In this document: positions 56,820 to 64,000 of the stretch, piece by piece
Numbering within the stretch: the first letter of the stretch is position 1
Layout of the letters: every line of letters starts with the position of its first letter
From: CAVPJW01 sp963705525
Lineage (GTDB): Bacteria; Acidobacteriota; Vicinamibacteria; Vicinamibacterales; CAVPJW01
NCBI GenBank assembly: GCA_963705525.1
Contig: CAVPJW010000004.1
Coordinates: 1,612,001 to 1,676,000, forward strand
DNA length: 64,000 bases
Direction: 5' to 3'
The notes under the pieces: generated by a model
What the model was told of the DNA's origin: nothing
The model's database searches: none
The model's input: only the letters and a program-made list of their open reading frames with translations
Made by a program: the position numbers and the translations under genes

Positions 56820-57920
56820 TCACGCCTCTTGCGACGCATGCTGCGACACATTGAGCAGAATGCCCATGCCAAGCAGATTGATCACCAGCGACGAACCGCC
56901 GGCGCTCACGAACGGCAGCGGAATGCCTTTCGTCGGCAGCAGCCCCAGGACGACGCTGACATTGACCAGCGCCTGCACCGCGATCATCGTCGTCAGGCCG
57001 ATCGCGAGGAAGGCGCCGAACGCGTCGGGCGCCCTCATTGCGATTCGGAGTCCACGCCAGACGATCACGCAGAAGCAGACAATCACGGCGGTGGTTCCCA
57101 CCAGTCCCAGCTCTTCCGCGATGACCGAGAAGATGAAATCCGTATGTGGCGCGGGCAGATAGAAAAGCTTCTGCACGCCGGCCATGAGTCCTTTTCCGAA
57201 CATGCCGCCGGTCCCGACCGCGATCAGCGACTGAATGATCTGAAAGCCGTCGCCAAGCGGATCGCTCCACGGATCGAGGAACGCGAGGATGCGGCGCCTC
57301 CGGTACGGCGCGCTCATGAGCACGACGTACACGACGGGCAGGGCACAGAGCGCGGTCCCGACGAGGTACTGGTAGTTGATGCCCGCGGCGAACACCATCA
57401 CGACGGCAATGGTCACGAGCGACATCGCCGTTCCAAAATCCGGCTCGAGGAGAATCAGCACGACGAACATGCCGACGACCACTCCGATGGGCGTGAGCGA
57501 ATAGCGGACGTCGTTGATGCGCGACATGCGCCGCTCGAGAATGGCGGCGATGAAGAAGATGGCGGCGATCTTCGCGAGCTCGGACGGCTGCACACCCATG
57601 CCGCCGATGCCGAACCACCGGCGGGCGCTGTTGATCGGCGGGCTGAACAGCACCACGACCAGTCCGACGGTCACGGCGATCAGGGTCGTCCAGATGAGGG
57701 CCGGCTGGCGGTAGCTGCGGTAGTCGAACCTCATCACAATCCACATCACGGCGATGCCGAGGGCGGCCCACATCGCCTGCTTGATGAGGAAGAAGTACGG
57801 CTGGTGATACTTGTCCAGGGCCAGCACGGCCGAGGCGCTGTACACCATGACCACGCTGGCGCACACCAGGAGCAGGGTGGCCAGGAAAAGCACCTTGTCC
57901 GACTTCAGCTTTCGCGCCAT
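56820..57920 (-). CDS. ftsW: SEDS peptidoglycan polymerase FtsW
   Basis: Divisome glycosyltransferase with about ten membrane helices, 366 residues. Conserved SEDS features: the helix-3 region RRWFGIGGMGVQPSELAKI, LLEPDFGTAM, PAPHTDFIFSVIAEELG and PFVSAGGSSL. It precedes murG, with 42 nt between them. RodA is the paralogue, but the context argues for FtsW. Confidence 0.95.
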   Translation of the reverse strand: MARKLKSDKVLFLATLLLVCASVVMVYSASAVLALDKYHQPYFFLIKQAMWAALGIAVMWIVMRFDYRSYRQPALIWTTLIAVTVGLVVVLFSPPINSARRWFGIGGMGVQPSELAKIAAIFFIAAILERRMSRINDVRYSLTPIGVVVGMFVVLILLEPDFGTAMSLVTIAVVMVFAAGINYQYLVGTALCALPVVYVVLMSAPYRRRRILAFLDPWSDPLGDGFQIIQSLIAVGTGGMFGKGLMAGVQKLFYLPAPHTDFIFSVIAEELGLVGTTAVIVCFCVIVWRGLRIAMRAPDAFGAFLAIGLTTMIAVQALVNVSVVLGLLPTKGIPLPFVSAGGSSLVINLLGMGILLNVSQHASQEA

Positions 57921-58005
57921 ACTCCCGCCGATGGCCTAAAGTGTGGCCAGGTTGAGCCCGACATTCCGTCTGTTCCGGTAGAGCGCCGTTCGCCGCCCGC
58001 CGTTT

Positions 58006-58134
58006 CGCGAGCAGTCAGCAGTCATCAGTCGGAGGAGGGGCCCGGACACCAGCTTCACAGGCCGGGGCAGCCTGCGTTCCCAGCAGCCAGTTCCTGACCG
58101 CCGTCTTCCGACTGACGACTGCTCACTGCTCGCG
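58006..58134. repeat. 27-bp imperfect inverted repeat between murD and ftsW
   Basis: Arms 58006-58032 and 58108-58134 match at 25 of 27 positions (mismatches at two), built of CAGTCAGCAGTCATC-type short tandem units. The right arm overlaps the 3' end of murD, whose stop (58123-58125) and last residues it provides. The 75-nt interior is GC-rich with no gene. It could form a large hairpin in the middle of the dcw transcript. Confidence 0.7.
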
Positions 58135-59499
58135 AGTCGTGCTCCGTTCTTCAGCCAACCGCCGAACTTCGTCCTTGAAGATCCGTCCGCGCTCCGCGTA
58201 GTCGCGGAACATGTCAAAGCTGGCGCAGGCCGGCGCCAGAAGCACCGTTCCATCTTCCGGCGCGGCGCCGAACGCCGCGCGCACCGCGTCCGCCATGGAC
58301 TCGGCGTCGATCACGGTCAGCGACGCGCCCAGCGCGTCATGGATGAGCGGTCGCGCTTCGCCGATGGCGACGACGGCCGTCGCGCGCCCTGCGAGCGGCT
58401 TCTCGAGATCGCGAAAGTCGCCGCCCTTGAACCGCCCGCCGAGAATCGGCACGAGTCCGTGCTCGAAGCTCAGGATCGCGCGGCGCGCCGACTCGACGTT
58501 GGTGGCCTTCGAGTCGTTGACGAATCGCACGCCCGCTATTTCACCAACCGGTTCGAGCGCATGCTCGAGCCCCCGGAACGACTCGACCGCGCGAACCATC
58601 GCGGCCGACGAAACACCCGCCAGACGCGCCGCGGAGGCGGCGGCCATCACGTCTTCGAGCATGTGGCGGCCGAACAGACGCACCGATGTCAGCGGAATCA
58701 GCGGCGTCTCGGTTGAATCGGTCCTCAACGCAATCGCGGATGGACTGGCGACCATGCCTTCCGAAATCTTCGCAGCCAGTGAAAACTCGAACCGGCGCGA
58801 TCGCGCACGGCGCGCCAGCTGAAGCGCCTGAGGATCGTCGGCGTTGATCACCGCCCAGTCGCCTTCCGTCTGGTTCGCAAAGATTCGCCCCTTCGCGTTC
58901 ACGTAGTCCGTGTAGGCGGCATGACGATCCAGATGATCCGGAAAGAGATTGAGCAGCACGGCGATCCACGGGTGGAACGTGTCGGTGCCCTCGAGCTGGA
59001 AGCTGCTGGCCTCGACCACGTGAAGCGCGTCGGGTGTTGACGACTCGACCTGCGAACTGAGGGGCGTGCCGATGTTGCCTCCCACCAGAACCTTGAGTCC
59101 CGCCGCCTCGCACATCCGCCCGGTCAAAGTCGTCGTCGTCGATTTTCCTTTCGTCCCGGTGATCGCCACGATCCGGCCGCGCAGCCATCTCGACGCCAGC
59201 TCGAGCTCGCCCATGACAGGCACGCCGCTCCTGCGCGCCGCCGCGATAGGCTGCACGTCAGGCGGCACGCCGGGGCTGAGAACGATCAGATCCGCGTTCG
59301 CCAGCGTCTCGGGTCGATGACCGCCGAGCTCGAGCTCAATCCCCGCCTCGCGGAGACCCGCGGCCTCCGGCAGCGCCGATCGCGTATCGGTGAGGGTCAC
59401 GTGCGCGTGCCGCCGCGCAAGCAACAGCGCCGCGGCCTGGCCGCTCCGGCCCGCCCCCACCACAACGACACGCTGACCCGCCACGGAAAATTCCTTCAT
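58123..59499 (-). CDS. murD: UDP-N-acetylmuramoyl-L-alanine--D-glutamate ligase
   Basis: Adds D-Glu to UDP-MurNAc-L-Ala. About 458 residues. VVVVGAGRSGQAAALLL (UDP site), P-loop ITGTKGKSTTTTL, and ALEPVGEIAGVRFVNDSKATN are typical. ATG 59499 gives the usual N-terminus; ATG 59538, overlapping mraY's stop in ATGA, is an alternative adding 13 residues. The C-terminal STTREQ lies inside an inverted repeat arm. Confidence 0.95.
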   Translation of the reverse strand: MKEFSVAGQRVVVVGAGRSGQAAALLLARRHAHVTLTDTRSALPEAAGLREAGIELELGGHRPETLANADLIVLSPGVPPDVQPIAAARRSGVPVMGELELASRWLRGRIVAITGTKGKSTTTTLTGRMCEAAGLKVLVGGNIGTPLSSQVESSTPDALHVVEASSFQLEGTDTFHPWIAVLLNLFPDHLDRHAAYTDYVNAKGRIFANQTEGDWAVINADDPQALQLARRARSRRFEFSLAAKISEGMVASPSAIALRTDSTETPLIPLTSVRLFGRHMLEDVMAAASAARLAGVSSAAMVRAVESFRGLEHALEPVGEIAGVRFVNDSKATNVESARRAILSFEHGLVPILGGRFKGGDFRDLEKPLAGRATAVVAIGEARPLIHDALGASLTVIDAESMADAVRAAFGAAPEDGTVLLAPACASFDMFRDYAERGRIFKDEVRRLAEERSTTREQ

Positions 59500-59534
59500 G
59501 GCCGCTCGTTCCGATCGATCTCTCACATCCGTCG

Positions 59535-60620
59535 TCATCTGAGCTTCAGCGTCGTGAGGCTGAACAAGGCAAAGATGACAGCCACGATGACAAACCGCGT
59601 GATGACCTTCGGCTCGCTCCATCCGATGAGCTCGAAGTGATGGTGCAGCGGCGCCATGCGGAAGACCCGTTGTCCGGTCAGCTTGAAGGACGCGACCTGG
59701 ATGATCACGGACATCGCCTCGAGCACGAAGATGCCGCCGACGATCAGCAGGAGCAGTTCCTGCTTGATGAGAATGGCCACGGTGCCCAGGGCTCCGCCGA
59801 GACCGAGTGATCCCACGTCACCCATGAAAATCTCCGCGGGATACGAGTTGTACCAGAGAAACCCCAGACTGGCCCCCACGAGCGAGCCGCAGAAGATCGT
59901 CAGCTCCGCCGCCGGAGGAAATCTGACCAGCAGCAGGTACTCGGCGAGCACGCGGTTGCCGGTCACGTACGCGAGCGCGGTGAAGGCGCCCGCGGCGATG
60001 GCGAACGTGCTGATCGCGAGACCGTCCAGCCCGTCGGTCAGGTTGACCGCGTTTGACGCGCCCACGAGCACGAGCACCGAGAACGGGACGTACCCCCAGC
60101 CGAGATCGGGAATCAGGCGCTTGAAGAACGGAAAGATCAGCCGGGTGCTGTACAGGTTTCGATTCGCGAGCTCGATCAGCGCGACGCCGACCAGCACCGC
60201 TATCAGGACCTGCGCCAGCAGCTTGTAGCGCGGCAGGAGTCCGTGATGCGATCGCCGGACGATCTTCAGATAGTCGTCGGCAAATCCAACGCCGCCGAAC
60301 GCCGCTGTCACGATCACCGCTATCCATACATACACGTTTGTGAGATCCGCCCAGAGCAGCGTCGGTCCAAGCGCGGCCGCCAGGATCAGCAGGCCGCCCA
60401 TCGTCGGCGTGCCTGCCTTCGGTCGATGCGTTGCAGGGCCCTCGTGCCTGATCACCTGGCCCACCTGGAATTCGCGCAGCTTCCGAATGAGCCAGGGGCC
60501 CATTGCCAGGCTGATCGCCAGCGCGGTCAGGCTCGCCGCCGCCGTCCTGAACGTGATGTAGCGCGTCACGTTCAGCGCCGACACCTGCGTGTGGAACGGG
60601 TAGAGCAGGTGGTAGAGCAT
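59535..60620 (-). CDS. mraY: Phospho-N-acetylmuramoyl-pentapeptide-transferase
   Basis: Makes lipid I from UDP-MurNAc-pentapeptide and undecaprenyl phosphate. Integral membrane protein of 361 residues with about ten helices: [19 protein letters not shown] (Asp-Asp motif), [10 protein letters not shown] and the HHHFE loop ([14 protein letters not shown]). It overlaps murF by one codon-step and murD possibly by 4 nt. Confidence 0.97.
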   Translation of the reverse strand: MLYHLLYPFHTQVSALNVTRYITFRTAAASLTALAISLAMGPWLIRKLREFQVGQVIRHEGPATHRPKAGTPTMGGLLILAAALGPTLLWADLTNVYVWIAVIVTAAFGGVGFADDYLKIVRRSHHGLLPRYKLLAQVLIAVLVGVALIELANRNLYSTRLIFPFFKRLIPDLGWGYVPFSVLVLVGASNAVNLTDGLDGLAISTFAIAAGAFTALAYVTGNRVLAEYLLLVRFPPAAELTIFCGSLVGASLGFLWYNSYPAEIFMGDVGSLGLGGALGTVAILIKQELLLLIVGGIFVLEAMSVIIQVASFKLTGQRVFRMAPLHHHFELIGWSEPKVITRFVIVAVIFALFSLTTLKLR

Positions 60621-62029
60621 CAGGCGAACTCAGCCTTCAACCGGCTCACGACCTTCTCCGTCCGCACGCCCCGCGATCCTTTGACGAGCACGAGATCGCC
60701 GGCCGCGATCAGCTCGAGCACCGCATCTGACGCATCGTCACTCGCGGCCACATGGCGGACAGCCGAGCGCTTCATGCCGGCCGCCGCCGCCGCATCGGCC
60801 AGCGCCCGCGCGGGACTGCCGCCCACGGCGACCAGCCACGCGAGGCCCGCTCGCGCCGCCGCGCGTCCACAGGCCTCGTGAAACTCCAGCGAGCGCGGGC
60901 CGAGCTCGAGCATCTCGCCCAGCACCGCCGCGCGTCGTCCGGCGCCTGTCTCGCGCGCCAGCACGTCGAGCGCCTGCTCGAGTGCGCGCGGGTTCGAGTT
61001 GTACGAGTCGTCCACCAGCGTCACGCCCTTGAGCTTCACGATCTCGCCGCGGCCCGTCACGGCCTTCAGCCTTCCCGCTGCGGCGGCCACATCCGCCAAC
61101 GGCACGCGCATCTCGAGCGCCACGGCGGCCGCCGCCAGGACGTTCGCCAGGTTGCCCCGACCGACGAGCGGCACGTGAATCGGCACCGTTCCCGCGTACG
61201 TCTCGAGCGTCGCTGCGGTCCCTTCGATTCCGAGCTCGCGCGTGTTCGTCGCGCGCACGTCCGCCGGCTGATCGATGCCGAAGGTCACCACGCGGCCCTG
61301 AAAGCCGCCGATCCGCTTCACAACCCGCGGATCGTCCGCATTCGCGACGAGCACGGTCGTCGCGTGCGCCCCGGTGAGAATCTCCGCCTTGGCGTCGGCA
61401 ATCGCCTCGACCGACGAAAAAAACTCCAGGTGCGCCTCGGCCACGTTCGTCCACACACGCACGTCGGGATCGGCGATGGCGGTCAACGTCGCGATTTCTC
61501 CCTCATGACTCATGCCGAACTCGACAACACCGACTTCCGGTCCGTGCCGCAACTCGAGCAGTGAGAGCGGCAATCCGATGTGGTTGTTCAGGTTGCCCCG
61601 GTTCCGGAACACGCGATATCGCGATGCCAGGAACTCCGCCGCCGCTTCCTTGGTCGTCGTCTTTCCGGCGCTCCCGGTGATGGCGACGACCCGCGCCTTC
61701 GATTCCCTGCGCACGTACCGAGCCAGTGCGTGAAGTGCCTCGGTCGTGTCGCCGACCACGATCGCAACCGGCTTCGTCCCGCGCCGATCGACAGGAACCG
61801 ACGTCCGCGCCGTCACGATGCCCATCGCCCCGGCTTGAACGGCGCTCTCGACGAACTCGTCGCCGTCGAATCGCTCGCCGCGGATGCCGAAGAACAGGTC
61901 GCCCGGCCGAAGCGTTCTCGTGTCGATCGAGAAACCATCGACGGGCAACTCCGGATCGCCCGCCACCAGACTGCCGCCGACTACTGCGGCGATCCCTCCT
62001 GCCGTCAACCGCACCTTCGACGGGGCCAC
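60620..62029 (-). CDS. murF: UDP-N-acetylmuramoyl-tripeptide--D-alanyl-D-alanine ligase
   Basis: Adds D-Ala-D-Ala (the Ddl product) to the UDP-MurNAc-tripeptide. Length 469 residues. [20 protein letters not shown]-loop [23 protein letters not shown] and [10 protein letters not shown] are intact. It lies 3 nt after murE. Confidence 0.97.
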   Translation of the reverse strand: MAPSKVRLTAGGIAAVVGGSLVAGDPELPVDGFSIDTRTLRPGDLFFGIRGERFDGDEFVESAVQAGAMGIVTARTSVPVDRRGTKPVAIVVGDTTEALHALARYVRRESKARVVAITGSAGKTTTKEAAAEFLASRYRVFRNRGNLNNHIGLPLSLLELRHGPEVGVVEFGMSHEGEIATLTAIADPDVRVWTNVAEAHLEFFSSVEAIADAKAEILTGAHATTVLVANADDPRVVKRIGGFQGRVVTFGIDQPADVRATNTRELGIEGTAATLETYAGTVPIHVPLVGRGNLANVLAAAAVALEMRVPLADVAAAAGRLKAVTGRGEIVKLKGVTLVDDSYNSNPRALEQALDVLARETGAGRRAAVLGEMLELGPRSLEFHEACGRAAARAGLAWLVAVGGSPARALADAAAAAGMKRSAVRHVAASDDASDAVLELIAAGDLVLVKGSRGVRTEKVVSRLKAEFA

Positions 62030-62032
62030 GAA

Positions 62033-63577
62033 CTAATGCACGCGCGTCCGGCTGCGCCGCCTCGTCAACGCTCGTTCGGCAACCTCCACGTCGTCGAACG
62101 GCACGACACGATCGCCGATGACCTGATATTTCTCGTGGCCCTTGCCCGCGATGAGCACCAGATCGCCGGCCCTTCCAAGCTCAATCGCTTTTTCAATGGC
62201 CTCGCCGCGGTCCACGATGGTCAGGTAGTGCGGTGTCGTCCCCGCGCGCTGCCCGTTCCTGCCACCGTTCGCCGGACGATCGGCGGCAGGATCCAGTCCT
62301 CGCTTCACTTCGTCGATGATGCGGTCCGGATCCTCGCCGCGCGGGTTGTCCGAGGTCACCACGACAAGGTCGCTCAATCGCGCGGCCACCGCGCCCATCA
62401 GGGGGCGCTTCGACCTGTCGCGCTCGCCGCCGCAGCCAAAGACCGTGATCAGACGTCCGCGGGCAAGCGGACGCGCCGTTTCGAGAAGGTTCCGGAGCGC
62501 ATCGTCTGTATGCGCGTAGTCGACAACGACTGTCACGTCGTCGGAAGGGGTCGAGACCACTTCGAATCGGCCGGGAACACCCTTCAGGCGGCTGACGCCT
62601 CTCTCGATAGCCGAGAACGGCAAGTCGAGAGCGGTCGCCGTCGCAACCGCTGCGAGAATGTTGTAGACATTGGGCCGTCCCACCAGGGGCGAGCGCGCGG
62701 TGATGAGGCCGCGCGGCGTCCTGATTTCGAACTCCAGCCCCTCCATCGAGAACGACAACGGCCCGGGCGACACGTCAGCCGCACGGTTGATGCCGTAGCT
62801 CACAGGCCGCGTGGCCGCGCGGAGCATGTCCGCCCCTCGCGGATCATCCAGGTTGGCCACGCCTGGCGCACCGGCCGGCAGCATTTCGAACAGCCGCCGT
62901 TTCGCGACGAAGTACGCCTCCATGTCGCCATGAAAATCGAGGTGGTCGCGCGTGAGATTGCTGAAGACGCCGGCGCTGAACCGGATCCCATCCACCCGCC
63001 GGAGCGAGAGCGCGTGCGACGACACTTCCATGACCGCGGCCGAGCAGCCACTCGTCACCATCTCCCGGAGCATCGATTGCACGTCTGGCGCCTCCGGCGT
63101 CGTGCGCGTGGCTTCGCGTTCTTCCTTTCCAATGCGATAGCTGACCGTGCCGAGGAGCCCGGACCGATGTCCCGCGGCTTCGAAAATCGATGCGAGAAGG
63201 TACGCGGTCGTCGTCTTGCCGTTCGTGCCCGTGATGCCGACCGTCGTCATCTCGTGGCTCGGGTTGTTGTAGAAGCGGGCAGCAAGGAGCGCCAGTGCCA
63301 GCCGGGCATCGCCCACGCGGATCCAGACGACGGGAGCGGATTCCGAAGGATCGCTCTCGCTCACGACGGCGGCGGCGCCGCGCGTGATCGCGTCGGTGGC
63401 GAACGTGGCGCCATCGGCGCGCTGGCCCTTGAGCGCCACGAACAGAGCGCCGGGTATGACGGTGCGCGAGTCGTACGCGACGTCGAGCACTTCATGCTCG
63501 AGAGCCACGCCCGGAGGCACGTGACGCGCGAGCACATCGCTCGAATCGAGCGCGGCGACCAGCGTGGACAGTTTCAC
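62033..63577 (-). CDS. murE: UDP-N-acetylmuramoyl-L-alanyl-D-glutamate--2,6-diaminopimelate ligase
   Basis: Adds the third stem residue. Protein of 514 residues. P-loop GITGTNGKTTTAYL, and the DNPR motif in VTSDNPRGEDP, which is associated with meso-diaminopimelate rather than lysine. The 4-nt overlap with the ftsI stop implies coupling. Confidence 0.97.
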   Translation of the reverse strand: MKLSTLVAALDSSDVLARHVPPGVALEHEVLDVAYDSRTVIPGALFVALKGQRADGATFATDAITRGAAAVVSESDPSESAPVVWIRVGDARLALALLAARFYNNPSHEMTTVGITGTNGKTTTAYLLASIFEAAGHRSGLLGTVSYRIGKEEREATRTTPEAPDVQSMLREMVTSGCSAAVMEVSSHALSLRRVDGIRFSAGVFSNLTRDHLDFHGDMEAYFVAKRRLFEMLPAGAPGVANLDDPRGADMLRAATRPVSYGINRAADVSPGPLSFSMEGLEFEIRTPRGLITARSPLVGRPNVYNILAAVATATALDLPFSAIERGVSRLKGVPGRFEVVSTPSDDVTVVVDYAHTDDALRNLLETARPLARGRLITVFGCGGERDRSKRPLMGAVAARLSDLVVVTSDNPRGEDPDRIIDEVKRGLDPAADRPANGGRNGQRAGTTPHYLTIVDRGEAIEKAIELGRAGDLVLIAGKGHEKYQVIGDRVVPFDDVEVAERALTRRRSRTRVH

Positions 63578-64000
63578 GGCGTCTCCCCGGCCGGTACTTG
63601 CTGCGGTTGACGCTCGAGCGACAGCCGGCAGGACCCGCCACGCTCGATCGGAGATCCGGGCGCCGGCGACTGATTGACGACGAATCCGACCCCCACGAGC
63701 TGGCCGGACATTCCGATCTTGCCCAAAGTCCGCAGCGCATCGCGCGCACTCAGCCCGCGCAGGTCCGGCAGGACGTCATCGCCGGCGGTCGTGCTGCCCG
63801 GCAGCGTGACGATCGAACGCACCGCGACCGGAATGGCGCTGACGTCCTCTTCCGTCGGTGGCCGCCGGGCCACCAGCACGGGAGGCACCGGATTGATCGT
63901 CGGTCCGATGCCGAGGTGCCGAAGGGCGGGTTCCGCGATGGCTTTGAAAATCGGCGCCGCGACCGTTCCGCCGAAATAACCGAACGGCCCGTGCGGCGAG
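63574..64000 (-). CDS. ftsI: FtsI-type penicillin-binding protein with C-terminal PASTA domain, start outside the window
   Basis: Only the C-terminal 142 or so residues are seen; the frame is open to the window edge. It begins in the end of the transpeptidase domain (PFGYFGGTVAAPIFKAIAEP), then a linker and a single PASTA-like domain: LPDLRGLSARDALRTLGKIG and VVNQSPAPGSPIERGG. The PASTA domain is the type found in some FtsI/PBP proteins and Ser/Thr kinases. Its place upstream of murE fits the dcw order. Confidence 0.9.
   Translation of the reverse strand, partial: SPHGPFGYFGGTVAAPIFKAIAEPALRHLGIGPTINPVPPVLVARRPPTEEDVSAIPVAVRSIVTLPGSTTAGDDVLPDLRGLSARDALRTLGKIGMSGQLVGVGFVVNQSPAPGSPIERGGSCRLSLERQPQQVPAGETP

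Noticed and set aside
55839..58097. Long open frame of about 750 codons on the plus strand
   Set aside because: It lies opposite murG and ftsW, is Arg/His/Asp-rich low-complexity, and is the usual antisense shadow of GC-rich genes.
61580..63610. Open frame of about 675 codons on the plus strand
   Set aside because: Antisense shadow of murF and murE; composition dominated by Arg, His and Asp with no domain.

Overview
The window is GC-rich (well above 60% by eye), densely coded DNA from a Gram-negative-type (diderm) bacterium. An LptD outer-membrane LPS-assembly protein, dTDP-sugar genes and a complete-looking division and cell-wall cluster show the diderm envelope. The mixture of LptD with DivIVA/YggS/YggU, secreted TPR proteins, a MutS2-DnaG-RpoD block and a SpoVG-like small protein fits Acidobacteriota, perhaps the Vicinamibacteria branch. 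That placement is an inference from gene content; no rRNA gene is present to confirm it. There are no phage genes, transposases or CRISPR arrays. This is mostly core chromosome.

Layout. 1-2425: the end of ddl and a translationally coupled TPR protein. 2426-3095: an unusual locus with two tandem genes for 15- and 16-residue Lys/Gly-rich peptides, with a strong promoter and a rho-independent terminator after each. 3115-6395 (minus): a HEAT-repeat/cyclophilin protein and a MenC-like enolase-superfamily enzyme. 6677-9640: deoxynucleoside kinase, AccD, FolC. 9715-14313: lptD, a long-form rmlA broken by three +1 frameshifts, rmlB. 14360-18505: two NAD-dependent epimerases, a fused prenol kinase/DUF92 protein and a UbiA prenyltransferase; each gene overlaps the next by 4 nt. 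18627-24116: radical SAM protein, HtpX, M20 peptidase, two hypotheticals, RlmI-type methyltransferase. 24255-32646: rpiB, glyA, dinG-like helicase, TPR protein, yggS-divIVA-yggU, hutI and an FtcD cyclodeaminase. 32674-38444 (minus): lepB, lepA, citrate synthase, a membrane protein and a cellulose-synthase-like glycosyltransferase. 38536-46903: larB, mutS2, dnaG, rpoD, a CAT-anticodon tRNA, a zinc-ribbon protein and an RNase H. 46962-50574: pgeF-like gene, acpS, a SpoVG-like small protein and a TIGR03960-type radical SAM protein. 50757-64000 (minus): dcw cluster ftsI'-murE-murF-mraY-murD-ftsW-murG-murC-ftsQ-ftsA-ftsZ.

How the genes work together. The last 13 kb makes UDP-MurNAc-pentapeptide and lipid I/II (MurC-G, MraY), exports or polymerises it (FtsW, FtsI) and places it at the septum (FtsQAZ). 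Ddl at the left edge supplies D-Ala-D-Ala but lies about 50 kb away. LptD and the Rml genes serve the outer membrane and its O-antigen. RpoD, DnaG and MutS2 form a macromolecular-synthesis block.

The most novel features are the tandem micro-peptide genes (2632-3095), the fused two-step isoprenoid-alcohol kinase next to UbiA, a dispersed TTCTTGG/CCAAGAA repeat family, inverted-repeat arms that supply the 3' ends and stop codons of genes, and a recurrent TANNNT box 5-10 nt before start codons that suggests leaderless transcription.
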